This document shows positions 54,676 to 63,723 of a DNA stretch of 64,000 bases, piece by piece. Each line of letters starts with the position of its first letter. Position 1 is the stretch's first letter. The notes under the pieces were generated by a model, which was not told the DNA's origin, made no database searches, and was given only the letters and a program-made list of their open reading frames with translations. The position numbers were made by a program, and so were the translations under genes. Location: positions 1 through 64,000 of the forward strand of contig NZ_RHNS01000001.1 in the NCBI RefSeq assembly GCF_003946305.1, given 5' to 3'. The DNA comes from Lacticaseibacillus porcinae (GTDB taxonomy: Bacteria; Bacillota; Bacilli; Lactobacillales; Lactobacillaceae).

Positions 54676-55992
54676 ATGAAAATCAAACAACTCCGCCGCT
54701 GGCCGCTGATCATCGCTTTTGCGGTGTTGATCGGGATCTCTGCGGCAACGACAGTGGTACTGGCCAATAACAATACGTTGACCGTTACCGCCAGTGTCGT
54801 CAATGTGCGCTTAGGCCCAGGTTTGTCATATGGCACCATGGGTCAAGTACAAAAAGGTGGCAATCTCACCATTTTACAAAAACAAAATTCTTGGTATCAA
54901 GTGCGCTTAGCTGGCAATCGCGTCGGCTGGGTCGCTTCGTGGTTGGTGCATCAAGATGATGCTACCACCACTGCTGCCAAAGTCGCACGCACAACGACGA
55001 ATGTCAATGTGCGGCAATACGCGTCAAGCTCTGCCAAACAACTCGGCACCTTGAGCAGTGGCACCACAGTGAGTGTGTTATATCAAAGTAATGGTTGGAG
55101 CCAGATTCAATACAACAATACCGCGGCCTGGGTCAGTTCCAATTTATTGCAATTGACTGGTGCCACCACCACGATCAACCCAACGCAAACAGCGATCGCC
55201 ACACCGAAAACCACGACCCCAACACTTCAAGCTACCACCACGCTGGCTGCCAATGTGCGGCAAACTGCAGGTTTGAATGCTGCCGTTGTCACCCGTATTG
55301 CCAAAGGTGCTTCTGTGACGGTGTTGAATCAATCAGGAGATTGGTATCACGTCCGCACCACTGATGGGAAGACTGGATACATTGCCAGTTGGATCTTGTC
55401 GATGCCTGGCGCCTCCACCAACAAAGCCGCGACGAAGCTTTCTGAAGCAACGATCGTCATCGACCCTGGACACGGTGGTAATGATACTGGGGCCTTATCC
55501 ACGTCTGGTAAATATGAAAAGACTTACACCTTGGCATTGGCCAAAGCAGTCGGGGCCAAACTTGAAGCTGCAGGTGCTAAAGTGGTTTACACCCGCTCGA
55601 CTGATACTTTCGTCGACTTAGCGCCACGGCCAGTGGTGGCTAAGAAAGTCCACGCTGATGCGTTTATCTCCTTCCACTTTGACTCAACGCCAAATGCCAA
55701 CACCGCCAGTGGCTTTACCAGTTACTATTACAACGCGACTAAAGATAAAGCCTTAGCGACCAGCTTGAACAAAGCGTTAGGCAGTAACCTAAGTCTCACC
55801 AATCGCGGCGTCGCCTTCGGGAATTATGAAGTCTTACGCGATAACGATCAACCGAGTGTGTTACTGGAAATGGGCTACATCAATGATGATCACGACTTCA
55901 AGTTCATCGAATCGAGTTACTATCAACAAACCATTGCCGCAGATATCGTCAATGGGATGAATGCTTACTTTGCAGCAGGCAATCATCAATAA
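54676..55992 (+). CDS. Secreted N-acetylmuramoyl-L-alanine amidase with three SH3b domains
   Basis: A 438-aa cell-wall hydrolase. A signal or anchor helix (about 10-30, LIIAFAVLIGISAATTVVLA), three bacterial SH3 domains (about 33-90, 107-160, 185-245; each with an NVR motif such as VVNVRLGPG), and an Amidase_3 domain. The zinc ligands are at IDPGHGG (His), YEKTYTL (Glu) and ISFHFDS (His), with catalytic Glu in LLEMGYIND. The start at 54676 has AAGGACTGATCAC upstream. Similar to YrvJ, which sits near rel-dtd-hisS in Bacillus. Confidence 0.93.
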   Translation: MKIKQLRRWPLIIAFAVLIGISAATTVVLANNNTLTVTASVVNVRLGPGLSYGTMGQVQKGGNLTILQKQNSWYQVRLAGNRVGWVASWLVHQDDATTTAAKVARTTTNVNVRQYASSSAKQLGTLSSGTTVSVLYQSNGWSQIQYNNTAAWVSSNLLQLTGATTTINPTQTAIATPKTTTPTLQATTTLAANVRQTAGLNAAVVTRIAKGASVTVLNQSGDWYHVRTTDGKTGYIASWILSMPGASTNKAATKLSEATIVIDPGHGGNDTGALSTSGKYEKTYTLALAKAVGAKLEAAGAKVVYTRSTDTFVDLAPRPVVAKKVHADAFISFHFDSTPNANTASGFTSYYYNATKDKALATSLNKALGSNLSLTNRGVAFGNYEVLRDNDQPSVLLEMGYINDDHDFKFIESSYYQQTIAADIVNGMNAYFAAGNHQ

Positions 55993-56000
55993 GCTTTTGT

Positions 56001-56028
56001 AAAAGGCCTCGACATGAGGCCTTTTTTT
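56001..56028 (+). terminator. Amidase terminator
   Basis: An 8-bp stem flanked by A4 and T7, shortly after the stop. Confidence 0.9.
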
Positions 56029-56067
56029 GTGCGATAATGTTGAACATTTGATTGGGAGGTCCACACT

Positions 56068-56583
56068 TTGAAACCTGTTTTCAATGAACATTACGGCGCC
56101 AGTGGCTGGAAAGCCTTTCTCGCCTTTTGGCAAAACTATGCGAATTTCAAAGGCCGTAGTACCCGTAGCGAATATTGGTGGTCAACATTGTTTTTGACGA
56201 TTGTTTTGACTGCGGTATTCCTGCTCAGTTTCGTTTGGCTCTTGTTTGCAGCCTTGCGATCACCGGAAACGTTCACCGCTAAATTTTCCTTTTATGACCT
56301 ATGGCCGCTGTTGATCGTCGCCATCATGGTTTTAAGCATGGCGATCCCAAGTTTTGCAATCGCTGTGCGACGTTTTCGTGATGCCGGGGTTCACTGGGGC
56401 GTCTTTCTCACCTTTCAAATTACCGGCATCGTCGTCAGCGTGATCCCGCAAATTCTGTGGCGGCTCGGTTTGGTCACAACTAATTTATCCCAAAGCTGGT
56501 GGGTAACGTTGCTGAGTTGGGGTATGATGTTAACCATGCTTGTGATCGAGATCTTACCGAGCAAACCCCTTCCTGAAAAATAA
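56068..56583 (+). CDS. DUF805 family membrane protein
   Basis: A 171-aa protein with four membrane helices. The N-terminal FWQNYANFKGRSTRSEYWWSTLF is the DUF805 hallmark, and the conserved AIAVRRFRDAGVHWG loop follows helix 2. The start is TTG 56068 with GGGAGG about 9 nt upstream. The family has no established function. Followed by a strong terminator. Confidence 0.88.
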   Translation: MKPVFNEHYGASGWKAFLAFWQNYANFKGRSTRSEYWWSTLFLTIVLTAVFLLSFVWLLFAALRSPETFTAKFSFYDLWPLLIVAIMVLSMAIPSFAIAVRRFRDAGVHWGVFLTFQITGIVVSVIPQILWRLGLVTTNLSQSWWVTLLSWGMMLTMLVIEILPSKPLPEK

Positions 56584-56619
56584 AAACGAGTTACTTCTAT
56601 TAAAGAAGTAACTCGTTTT
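56583..56619. terminator. Bidirectional terminator between DUF805 and HAD genes
   Basis: A perfect 15-bp stem with A4 and T4 flanks between two convergent genes. Confidence 0.88.
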
Positions 56620-56622
56620 AGT

Positions 56623-57249
56623 TTATCGACCTAACAGCGGCACAATGTCCATCAAGGTTTCGATTTGATGATCTGCCATTGGCGCATCATTGAGTTTGTC
56701 GATGTTGAAGTACACCCCTTGAACATTCGCTGCTTGACCTGCGATCACGTCTAAGCGCCGATCCCCGATCATCGCTGTGCGTTCAGGATTCAATTGATAA
56801 CGATCGACTAAATACAATACCGCATCAGGCTTTGGCTTACGTGCTAGGTGTAAGTCGCTCGTCACCCCACCTAAGAACAACTTATCTAAACCGTTACGAG
56901 CAAGCAAAGCCCAGGCTTTGTCATCCCGGTGGGTCATCAATAAGTTGTTCCCACCAGCGTCGACGACCGCTTGCAACACTTCTGCCGTTTGCGCATAAGG
57001 GGTGGCTTTCATCACTTCTTGAGCTTCGCGTTGGTGATATTGTGCAAGCACTTCGCCTTCGTCTAAGTGTTGTTGGCGAGCAAAGTTTTTCGCGGTTTCA
57101 GTCACAGATCCATGTTTGATGATCTTATACAATTCATCTTGATCGATATGGACATCGATGCTTTCTAAGGTATCGTGCAAGGCTTTGAGAATGCCAGGGT
57201 AAGTGTCATACAAGGTCCCGTCGAGGTCCCAAATCGCATTGGTAATCAA
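56623..57249 (-). CDS. HAD-superfamily phosphatase
   Basis: A 208-aa HAD hydrolase of the phosphoglycolate-phosphatase/PgmB-like group. Motif I is IWDLDGTLYDT (D9/D11), with an alpha-helical cap, motif II in LLMTHRD, motif III in KPKPDAVLY and motif IV MIGDRRLDVIAG. The start is TTG 57249 with AAGGAG about 10 nt upstream. It follows dtd by 4 bp. Substrate unknown. Confidence 0.88.
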   Translation of the reverse strand: MITNAIWDLDGTLYDTYPGILKALHDTLESIDVHIDQDELYKIIKHGSVTETAKNFARQQHLDEGEVLAQYHQREAQEVMKATPYAQTAEVLQAVVDAGGNNLLMTHRDDKAWALLARNGLDKLFLGGVTSDLHLARKPKPDAVLYLVDRYQLNPERTAMIGDRRLDVIAGQAANVQGVYFNIDKLNDAPMADHQIETLMDIVPLLGR

Positions 57250-57253
57250 AAAT

Positions 57254-57700
57254 TTATTTCTCCTTCGTATCGATCAAAATTGTCACTGGGCCATCATTGA
57301 CCAAGCTGACTTGCATATCTGCGCCAAACACTCCGACTGCAACTGGAATCCCAGTCGCCGCCATGGTGTGATTAAACGCGTCATAAAGTTGTTCCCCTAA
57401 TGCTGGTGGGGCAGCGTTAATAAAACTCGGGCGATTGCCATGGGTGGTGCTAGCGTAAAGGGTAAATTGCGAAATCGACAAAATGCCACCGCCAATTTGC
57501 GAAATATCGAGATTCATCTTGCCTTGAGCATCAGAGAAAACTCGCAACTTTGAGATTTTGTGAACCAAATAGTCCACATCATCTTGCGAATCATCAGGGC
57601 CAACGCCTAACAATACCATAAATCCCGCATCGATTTTACCGTGTACCACTCCACCGATCGTCACGCTAGCTTGCGTGACACGTTGGATCACTGCTTTCAT
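57254..57700 (-). CDS. dtd: D-aminoacyl-tRNA deacylase
   Basis: A 148-aa DTD that removes D-amino acids (and Gly mischarged on Ala-tRNA) from tRNA. It begins [26 protein letters not shown] and [11 protein letters not shown] are the active-site motifs (the latter being the Gly-cisPro-type region). Located downstream of rel, as in many Firmicutes, but separated from it by a palindromic spacer. Confidence 0.96.
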   Translation of the reverse strand: MKAVIQRVTQASVTIGGVVHGKIDAGFMVLLGVGPDDSQDDVDYLVHKISKLRVFSDAQGKMNLDISQIGGGILSISQFTLYASTTHGNRPSFINAAPPALGEQLYDAFNHTMAATGIPVAVGVFGADMQVSLVNDGPVTILIDTKEK

Positions 57701-57753
57701 ACAAACTCCTTTGAACCTTTATCGTCGTGTTCAACTTTGCAACGCCTTTGCGT

Positions 57754-57806
57754 ATAAGTGGTGACCACGCTTCGGCAAAGAACGCCAAAACATGGCCACC
57801 ACTTAT
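57754..57806. repeat. Palindromic element between rel and dtd
   Basis: A 10-bp perfect stem (57754-57763 with 57797-57806), continued by a 3-bp stem (57765-57767 with 57793-57795). Weaker pairing extends outward on both sides (about 57727-57740 with 57822-57835). No gene. It probably folds in the dtd leader, since rel and dtd are in the same direction and rel ends at 57841. Confidence 0.5.
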
Positions 57807-57840
57807 CCCCTGGGCTAAAACCGCGAAACTTCACACTGGG

Positions 57841-60075
57841 TTACCCTTTAGTCCGCTTGACTTCGTAGATATCGGGAATATTCTTCACCGCATCCATCAT
57901 ACGATCCAAATGCGCTAAGTTGCGGATCCCAACAGTGACATGAATGTCTGCCATTTTATCATGATCGACGCGACCGACCACGTTGTTGAGGTTCTTCGTT
58001 TGGGCATTTAAGGTTTGTAAGACATCATTCAACAAACCAGAGCGATTGTAACCGTAAATTTCCAGATCAGTGTCAAACAATTGCGATTGATCATTGAGGT
58101 TTTGCCAACCGACATCAATCAAACGCCCTGCCATTTCAGAATCGGCAGCGACATTCGGGCAGTCAGTACGATGAATGGTGACGCCGCGACCTTTGGTGAC
58201 ATAGCCGACGATCGGGTCTCCTGGAACAGGATTACAACATTTCGCCAAGTGCACCAATAAGTTGTCGACGCCTTCGATCACGATCCCTTCTTGGGTGCGA
58301 GACGTTGGCTTTGGGGCAGGTTTGTCGCGATTAACCGTAGTAACTTTTTGATGCGCGTCTAAAATCGCTTTTTCGCGGGCATCTTGTTCCGCTTTTTCTT
58401 TTTCACGGCGCACTTTTTCAGTCAAACGGTTGGCAATGATCTTAGCGGTGTATTCGCCATAGCCGATCGCAGACATTAATTCCGTTTCTTGGGTGAAGTT
58501 CAACCGCTTCAACAGATCTGCCATCGCAGGCTTTGGCGCCAAGAAGTCTTTGGGGGCGTAGCCAAGGTCGAGGAGTTGGTGTTCCAACATGTCGCGGCCT
58601 TTGATGGCATTTTCTTCTTTGTCTTCTTGTTTAAAGTAACGGCGGATCTTGTTACGCGCACGCGACGTGAACACTAAGTTGACCCAATCACGAGATGGTT
58701 TAGAGCCACTTGCGGTTAAGACTTCAACGATGTCACCATTTTTGAGTTGATAGTTCAATGGCACGATCTTGCCGTTGACCTTCGCGCCGACAGTTTTGTT
58801 GCCGACATCGGTGTGGACCATGTACGCAAAGTCCAAGGGCCCAGCACCTTTAGGTAGTTCATAAACATCCCCACGTGGGGTGAACACATACACGCGATCA
58901 GAGAAAATGTCGCCTTTGACTGATTCCATAAAGTCATTGGCATCATCGGCTTCATCTTGGATTTCCAAGATTTCGCGGAACATATCGAGCTTCTTGCCGG
59001 AGTTGTCGTATTGCACTTCTTGGGTTTGGCCTTCTTTATAAGCCCAGTGCGCCGCGACCCCGTATTCAGCGACATGATGCATTTCTTCAGTCCGGATCTG
59101 GACTTCTAACGGTTTGCCTTTAGGACCGATCACCGTGGTATGCAGTGATTGATACATGTTGGCTTTAGGCATGGCGATGTAATCTTTGAACCGCCCTGGC
59201 ATTGGCTTCCACTTGGTGTGAATCGCACCCAGCACGGCATAACAATCTTTGATAGTTTCGGTGATCACCCGTACGGCCAGCAAGTCATACAATTCATCGA
59301 ATTGCTTATGCTTATCACGCATTTTTTTGTAAATCGAATAAATGTGCTTTGGGCGACCATAAATTTCATATTTCATGTTGAGGTCAGCCAATGCCGCGTT
59401 GATTTCTTTGATCGCCCCTTGAATATAAGCTTCGCGTTCGCCGCGCTTAGACTTCATCAATTGGGCGATCCGATAATATTGTTGTGGGTTTAAATAACGC
59501 AAAGAGAGATCTTCAAGTTCCCACTTGATGGTGCTGATCCCTAAGCGATCGGCTAGTGGTGCATAGATCTCCAAGGTTTCATTGGCGATGCGTCGTTGTT
59601 TGTCTGGACGCAAATGCATCAAGGTGCGCATATTGTGCAACCGGTCAGCCAACTTCACTAAAATGACCCGCATATCTTTGGCCATGGCCAATAACATTTT
59701 ACGGTGATTTTCCGCCAGTTCATCTTTATGAGCAACGTAAGTGACTTTCGATAGCTTCGTCAAGCCATCGACGATCACCGCAGTTTCTTTCCCAAACACT
59801 TCTTGAATGTCGCCAAGGGTAATATTGGTGTCTTCTACCACATCGTGTAAATAACCTGAAGCGACAGTGACTGGATCCATTTTCAAATCGGCTAAAATCC
59901 CAGCCACTTGAATCGGATGAATAATGTAAGGTTCGCCTGACTTGCGGCGTTGATCATGATGGACATAAGCGGCAAAGTCGTAGGCCTTTTTCACAAAAGC
60001 AAGGTGTTCATCATTCATGTACTTGCGGCACATGTCCATGACTTGGTCTTGCGTTAATTCGATTTCTTCTGCCAT
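57841..60075 (-). CDS. rel: Bifunctional (p)ppGpp synthetase/hydrolase Rel
   Basis: A 744-aa long RSH enzyme of the stringent response. The HD hydrolase (YVHHDQRRKSGEPYIIHP, HDVVEDTN) is followed by the synthetase domain (YSIYKKMRDKHKQFDELYD), TGS (DRVYVFTPRGDVYELPKGA), a zinc-finger/CC region (AKCCNPVPGDPIVG) and C-terminal ACT. Both catalytic halves are intact. The start at 60075 has GAGGAGGAAACT upstream. It lies upstream of dtd. Confidence 0.96.
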   Translation of the reverse strand: MAEEIELTQDQVMDMCRKYMNDEHLAFVKKAYDFAAYVHHDQRRKSGEPYIIHPIQVAGILADLKMDPVTVASGYLHDVVEDTNITLGDIQEVFGKETAVIVDGLTKLSKVTYVAHKDELAENHRKMLLAMAKDMRVILVKLADRLHNMRTLMHLRPDKQRRIANETLEIYAPLADRLGISTIKWELEDLSLRYLNPQQYYRIAQLMKSKRGEREAYIQGAIKEINAALADLNMKYEIYGRPKHIYSIYKKMRDKHKQFDELYDLLAVRVITETIKDCYAVLGAIHTKWKPMPGRFKDYIAMPKANMYQSLHTTVIGPKGKPLEVQIRTEEMHHVAEYGVAAHWAYKEGQTQEVQYDNSGKKLDMFREILEIQDEADDANDFMESVKGDIFSDRVYVFTPRGDVYELPKGAGPLDFAYMVHTDVGNKTVGAKVNGKIVPLNYQLKNGDIVEVLTASGSKPSRDWVNLVFTSRARNKIRRYFKQEDKEENAIKGRDMLEHQLLDLGYAPKDFLAPKPAMADLLKRLNFTQETELMSAIGYGEYTAKIIANRLTEKVRREKEKAEQDAREKAILDAHQKVTTVNRDKPAPKPTSRTQEGIVIEGVDNLLVHLAKCCNPVPGDPIVGYVTKGRGVTIHRTDCPNVAADSEMAGRLIDVGWQNLNDQSQLFDTDLEIYGYNRSGLLNDVLQTLNAQTKNLNNVVGRVDHDKMADIHVTVGIRNLAHLDRMMDAVKNIPDIYEVKRTKG

Positions 60076-60156
60076 AGTTTCCTCCTCAGACGCCACCGCC
60101 GGCGCAAAGCAGCAGCCGCGGCGTGACTTGTTTTGACAAATTCACAATGATTGCAC

Positions 60157-60186
60157 AAAAGCCGAGCACAGAAGGTCTGGCTCGGC
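60157..60186 (-). terminator. Terminator of the prmA-rsmE-DUF3397 operon
   Basis: A 7-bp GC-rich stem (60161-60167 with 60180-60186) followed by T4 on the minus strand, downstream of the DUF3397 gene and upstream of rel. Confidence 0.75.
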
Positions 60187-60224
60187 AGGACTTGTGGTTA
60201 TTATACCAATGGTTGCACAACGCT

Positions 60225-60548
60225 TCAATCCTTGATCCAACTGAGCATTGTCAACAACCAATAAATTGGTAAGAACCAATAGTTGTATTTAGCAAAACGT
60301 AAAAATACCATCAACGCAAATAATACCGGTAGAATCAAACTATACCACCACGGCAAGTGGGCTTTGCGCATTAAATGACCGATCCACAATGACCACAAGC
60401 CATTGATGACGATAAACAACAACCCGACGCGCAAGGCGACAGAGGCACCGGCAAGTTTTAACACCCAAGGCATGATCAAGGTGAGGATCAAATCCCCAAA
60501 AACGATCAAGCCAGCATTGGATTTGGACCAAGAAAGCAGTTTTTGCAT
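60225..60548 (-). CDS. DUF3397 family membrane protein
   Basis: A 107-aa protein with about four hydrophobic helices, filling nearly its entire length (LIVFGDLILTLIMPWVL ... WYSLILPVLFALMVFL). The size and a position after rsmE suggest the DUF3397 family of lactobacilli, of unknown function. GGAGATCTAATCGCTT precedes the ATG, 6 bp after rsmE. Confidence 0.7.
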   Translation of the reverse strand: MQKLLSWSKSNAGLIVFGDLILTLIMPWVLKLAGASVALRVGLLFIVINGLWSLWIGHLMRKAHLPWWYSLILPVLFALMVFLRFAKYNYWFLPIYWLLTMLSWIKD

Positions 60549-60554
60549 AAGCGA

Positions 60555-61286
60555 TTAGATCTCCTGTAATTCAACTAGCGCACTGATGGCGCTGAGTAAG
60601 TATAGTGGTGCAGTTTCCGTGCGCATAATGCGCGGTCCCAACCCTGCTGGTACAAACCCATTTTGTTGCAATCCGTCTACTTCTTGTGGACTTAAGCCAC
60701 CTTCTGGTCCAAACACTGCGATCAAACTTTGGGGATGGGTTTGAATCGTTTGAACCAGTTGTGCGGCTTCGCCTGCTTTGGCAGCTTCTTCGTATGCCAC
60801 GACCCCCACTTGATCGGTGGCAAGCGTTAAGTCATTCAGCTTGGTAAAGCCAACTGTCGGCACCACATTGCGATGACTTTGTTCAGCGGCGCCTAAGGCA
60901 ACAGCTTGCAAACGCGTAAGCTTTTTCGGCAATTTCTCCGGTGACCACTTTGCCGTCCCCCATTGCGTGTTGGCAAAGCTGATGGTTGAAGCGCCGAGCT
61001 CTGTGGCTTTTTGGACGATCCATTCCGCTTTATCGCCTTTACCAACGCCACATACTAAGTGTACCGCGATCGGCAATTCCACTGAGCGGGTGATATCGTT
61101 GATCAGTTTCACCGTCAGCGGCGACACATCTGTAATTTCGGCATCATAAGCATGGCCATCATGCACCAATTCAAAATGATCGCCAACCCCTTGGCGTAAC
61201 ACTTTGATGGCATGCTTTTGAATCGCCGCTTCAAGTTGTACTGAAGCATTAAGGGTTAATGATTGTTCCGTAAAGTAGCGATTCAT
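60555..61286 (-). CDS. rsmE: 16S rRNA (uracil1498-N3)-methyltransferase
   Basis: A 243-aa SPOUT methyltransferase. The N-terminal PUA-like region (MNRYFTEQSL...) is followed by the trefoil-knot SAM site VFGPEGGLSPQEVDGL and LGPRIMRTETAPLYLLSAIS. The start overlaps the prmA stop (ATGA). The prmA-rsmE pair is conserved in Firmicutes. Confidence 0.95.
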   Translation of the reverse strand: MNRYFTEQSLTLNASVQLEAAIQKHAIKVLRQGVGDHFELVHDGHAYDAEITDVSPLTVKLINDITRSVELPIAVHLVCGVGKGDKAEWIVQKATELGASTISFANTQWGTAKWSPEKLPKKLTRLQAVALGAAEQSHRNVVPTVGFTKLNDLTLATDQVGVVAYEEAAKAGEAAQLVQTIQTHPQSLIAVFGPEGGLSPQEVDGLQQNGFVPAGLGPRIMRTETAPLYLLSAISALVELQEI

Positions 61287-62230
61287 TCATCTACCACCAC
61301 TTGCGCTTTTAACGCGACCCAATCGCCTAAATGCCAGTCTGCGACAACAGTCAACCCGACTTCTTGCAACGCTTGTTTGACGACAGTTTCTTTATCATAG
61401 TAAATGCCAGACAACAACACGGTCCCGCCTGCATTGAGCCGCTCAGGAATTTGTGGGATCAGTGGCAACAAGACTTCCGCTAAAATATTGGCGCAAATAA
61501 TATCCGCTTGTTCGTCAATGCCAGTCAACAAGTCGTTAGCGATCACGTGAATATCTGATACTGGATTTAACGCAAGATTTGATTCCGCATTTTTCACTGC
61601 CACATCATCGACATCGGTGGCTAAGACATGATCGACACCAAGCATTTTAGCACCAATGGCTAAAATGCCACTGCCAGTGCCCACATCGATCATCGCCTCA
61701 CCACCGCGGATCACTTGCTCTAATGCTTGCAACATCAGCGCCGTCGTGGGATGCGACCCAGTCCCAAAGGCCATGTCAGGATCTAAGCGGATCACTAACT
61801 CACCTGCTTGTTGTGGGGTGTAATCTAACCAGTCAGGCACCACCGTTAAATACCGCGTGATGCGCAAGGGATGGTAGTATTTCTTCCATTCATTGGCCCA
61901 GTTGGCTTCAGCGATCGCGTCCACTTCAATGGTACCGGCGCCTGCGTCTAAACCATAACTTGGCAATTGCGCGACTCGAGCGGCGAGATTTTGTTTGAGT
62001 TCCCCAAGATGAGTGTGCGGTGCGAAGTAGCCGGTGACCGCAGCCCCTTGTTGTAAATGCGGCACGGTGTCAGGGTCCAGCCATTCTCCAGTTTTGGTGA
62101 TCACTTCATGTTGAAAGTCAGCACTATCTTGAATTTGCACCCCAGCAGCGTCAGCTTCCATCATGAAATTGGCGACAGCTTCAACAGCTTGCGTGCTCGT
62201 GTTGACGGTTAATGCGATCCAATCGTCCAT
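61283..62230 (-). CDS. prmA: Ribosomal protein L11 methyltransferase
   Basis: A 315-aa class I methyltransferase that trimethylates L11. The N-terminal substrate-binding domain (about 1-115) is followed by the SAM motif MIDVGTGSGILAIGAKMLG, preceded by the family signature RLDPDMAFGTGSHPTTALML. TAGGAGGTCATC precedes the ATG. Confidence 0.95.
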   Translation of the reverse strand: MDDWIALTVNTSTQAVEAVANFMMEADAAGVQIQDSADFQHEVITKTGEWLDPDTVPHLQQGAAVTGYFAPHTHLGELKQNLAARVAQLPSYGLDAGAGTIEVDAIAEANWANEWKKYYHPLRITRYLTVVPDWLDYTPQQAGELVIRLDPDMAFGTGSHPTTALMLQALEQVIRGGEAMIDVGTGSGILAIGAKMLGVDHVLATDVDDVAVKNAESNLALNPVSDIHVIANDLLTGIDEQADIICANILAEVLLPLIPQIPERLNAGGTVLLSGIYYDKETVVKQALQEVGLTVVADWHLGDWVALKAQVVVDE

Positions 62231-62239
62231 GATGACCTC

Positions 62240-62740
62240 CTAGAACTTGGGATAAGGTAAAAAGATTTTTTGATTGGCGGCAGGTTGCTTGGCGTAGGCC
62301 TCATCGAACTTCGCTTGATCAAAGTTCAATTCAAAGACTTCAGCGTCGCTAGTGCCATCAACGAAATCAAATAAATCGCTTTGCCCATCATCTAGCAAGT
62401 CTTGCAAGTAAACAAACAACGCATCCACTTGCGCTTGTTCGATGCCTGCTTTACCTGAAAAGCCGAAGGTGGCTAAATAGTTGTCGGCATAATCTTCACC
62501 TTTTAAGCGGGTTTTGTCATAAAACAAAATCGCATCGGCATAATCAACTTCATCGCCAGCTTGTTTTTCTTCACCGTCTTGGTCTTCGACTTCAAATCCT
62601 TCAGCGGCGTCAACGTACATGGTCATTTCTAATTCGATAACGTGGGCTTGTTTATCCCAGTTGAGATCTAAATCGCCGTCAAAATCTAATGCGTCCATTT
62701 TATCGCCGATATAATCGAGCATATTTTGAGTTTTCATCAT
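62240..62740 (-). CDS. DUF3013 family protein
   Basis: A 166-aa, very acidic protein rich in Asp and Glu (AEGFEVEDQDGEEKQAGDEVDYADA), consistent with the DUF3013 family found in lactobacilli and streptococci. No function is established. I take the second of three closely spaced ATGs (62740): AAAGG is 6 nt upstream, and it forms an ATGA overlap with the stop of the glycosylase gene. It lies just before prmA. Confidence 0.75.
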   Translation of the reverse strand: MMKTQNMLDYIGDKMDALDFDGDLDLNWDKQAHVIELEMTMYVDAAEGFEVEDQDGEEKQAGDEVDYADAILFYDKTRLKGEDYADNYLATFGFSGKAGIEQAQVDALFVYLQDLLDDGQSDLFDFVDGTSDAEVFELNFDQAKFDEAYAKQPAANQKIFLPYPKF

Positions 62741-63345
62741 TGCCATCCTTTATTAGGTAAATTCAAATCGCGTTTTTTAATGCCTGAAACATTGGGGTTG
62801 CCTGCGACAAAATATCGCAGTGGCGCATCCGTCCATTCCCCTTTGTTAGGGACTCCGATACGAGGGCTGACCCCAATGTGTTGTGGCTGTTTGACTTGCG
62901 GGATCAAGGTGATCGCATCGCGGTTCAACAAACTGCCATGTAGCGCGGTGGTGATATCAAGGGCTTGACACAGCTTGCCTGGCCCGTTGCACAAGTCGGT
63001 GGCTTTCCCACGTCTTTTGACCATTTGATCGATGCCATCAGTTGGTTCCAGCGCCCGTAGCAAAATACACTCCGGAATGCCTTTGGCTTGCACGTTAAAA
63101 TTCATCAAACAATATTGCCGCATTTGGTACACATAAATGGTGGTTGGTTCCTCCCACAGCGGCCAATTACGTTTGGTTTGATGATTTTGATAAGCATGAG
63201 CGGCGGCGTCTTGGGCGCCGAGGTAAGCTTCAGTTTCGACAACTAAGCCGCCCACACCGTTGTGCATTAATTTAGCCCCGAGCAGTTCTTGTGCAAGGGT
63301 TTGGGTGTCGGCGCTAGTCGCCCATGTTTGCCAGTCCATGTTCAT
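62737..63345 (-). CDS. 3-methyladenine DNA glycosylase (AAG/MPG family)
   Basis: A 202-aa Mpg-type glycosylase removing alkylated purines. GGLVVETEAYLGAQDAAAHAY (active-site Glu region), IYVYQMRQYCLMNF and ATDLCNGPGKLCQAL are family motifs. The ATG has no Shine-Dalgarno sequence, and a -10 box (TATAGT, 63358-63353) ends 7 nt before it, so the message may be leaderless. First gene of the run into DUF3013-prmA-rsmE. Confidence 0.92.
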   Translation of the reverse strand: MNMDWQTWATSADTQTLAQELLGAKLMHNGVGGLVVETEAYLGAQDAAAHAYQNHQTKRNWPLWEEPTTIYVYQMRQYCLMNFNVQAKGIPECILLRALEPTDGIDQMVKRRGKATDLCNGPGKLCQALDITTALHGSLLNRDAITLIPQVKQPQHIGVSPRIGVPNKGEWTDAPLRYFVAGNPNVSGIKKRDLNLPNKGWQ

Positions 63346-63352
63346 AAAATCT

Positions 63353-63358
63353 ACTATA
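63353..63358 (-). promoter_or_regulatory. Glycosylase -10 box (possible leaderless start)
   Basis: TATAGT on the minus strand, with a poor -35 (TTTCAT) 17 bp upstream. With normal spacing, transcription would begin at or one base before the ATG at 63345. Confidence 0.5.
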
Positions 63359-63441
63359 CTAGACTTTTGCGACTTATGAAAGTGTGTTACCGTAACAAGC
63401 AGATAACACTAACATGTCCAAATTTTTGAAGGAGAAAACTG

Positions 63442-63687
63442 ATGCCAAACAAGGCCTTACGCCAATTGATCAGCACTCAAGCCGATCAATTAATTTCTGA
63501 AACTTACACTGAAACTCACATCACTCAACGATTATTAGATTTTCAAGCACACAATCCTGACGCTGATGCGAAGTTGTTAGCCGCCTATCAACTTTCCGAA
63601 AGTCGCAATTTCTCTGAAGAGTTGCTCGGACGAGTGCTGGAACAACTACTTGACGCCGGCTACTTGAATCAACCTCACGCAAAATAA
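63442..63687 (+). CDS. Small uncharacterised helical protein
   Basis: An 81-aa protein with a good RBS (GAAGGAGAAAACTG) and a terminator just downstream, so it is very likely real. It is predicted to be all-helical, with no Cys, no signal and no membrane segment. The C-terminal half (NFSEELLGRVLEQLLDAGYL) has a helix-turn-helix-like or RecX-like look, but I cannot assign a family. Divergent from the glycosylase gene. Confidence 0.7.
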   Translation: MPNKALRQLISTQADQLISETYTETHITQRLLDFQAHNPDADAKLLAAYQLSESRNFSEELLGRVLEQLLDAGYLNQPHAK

Positions 63688-63688
63688 A

Positions 63689-63717
63689 GAAGCAAGCCGA
63701 TTGATCGGCTTGCTTCT
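63689..63717. terminator. Bidirectional terminator between the small gene and BCCT gene
   Basis: A perfect 14-bp stem with a 2-nt centre, between two convergent genes. The flanking T-runs are weak. Confidence 0.75.
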
Positions 63718-63723
63718 ATTAGA

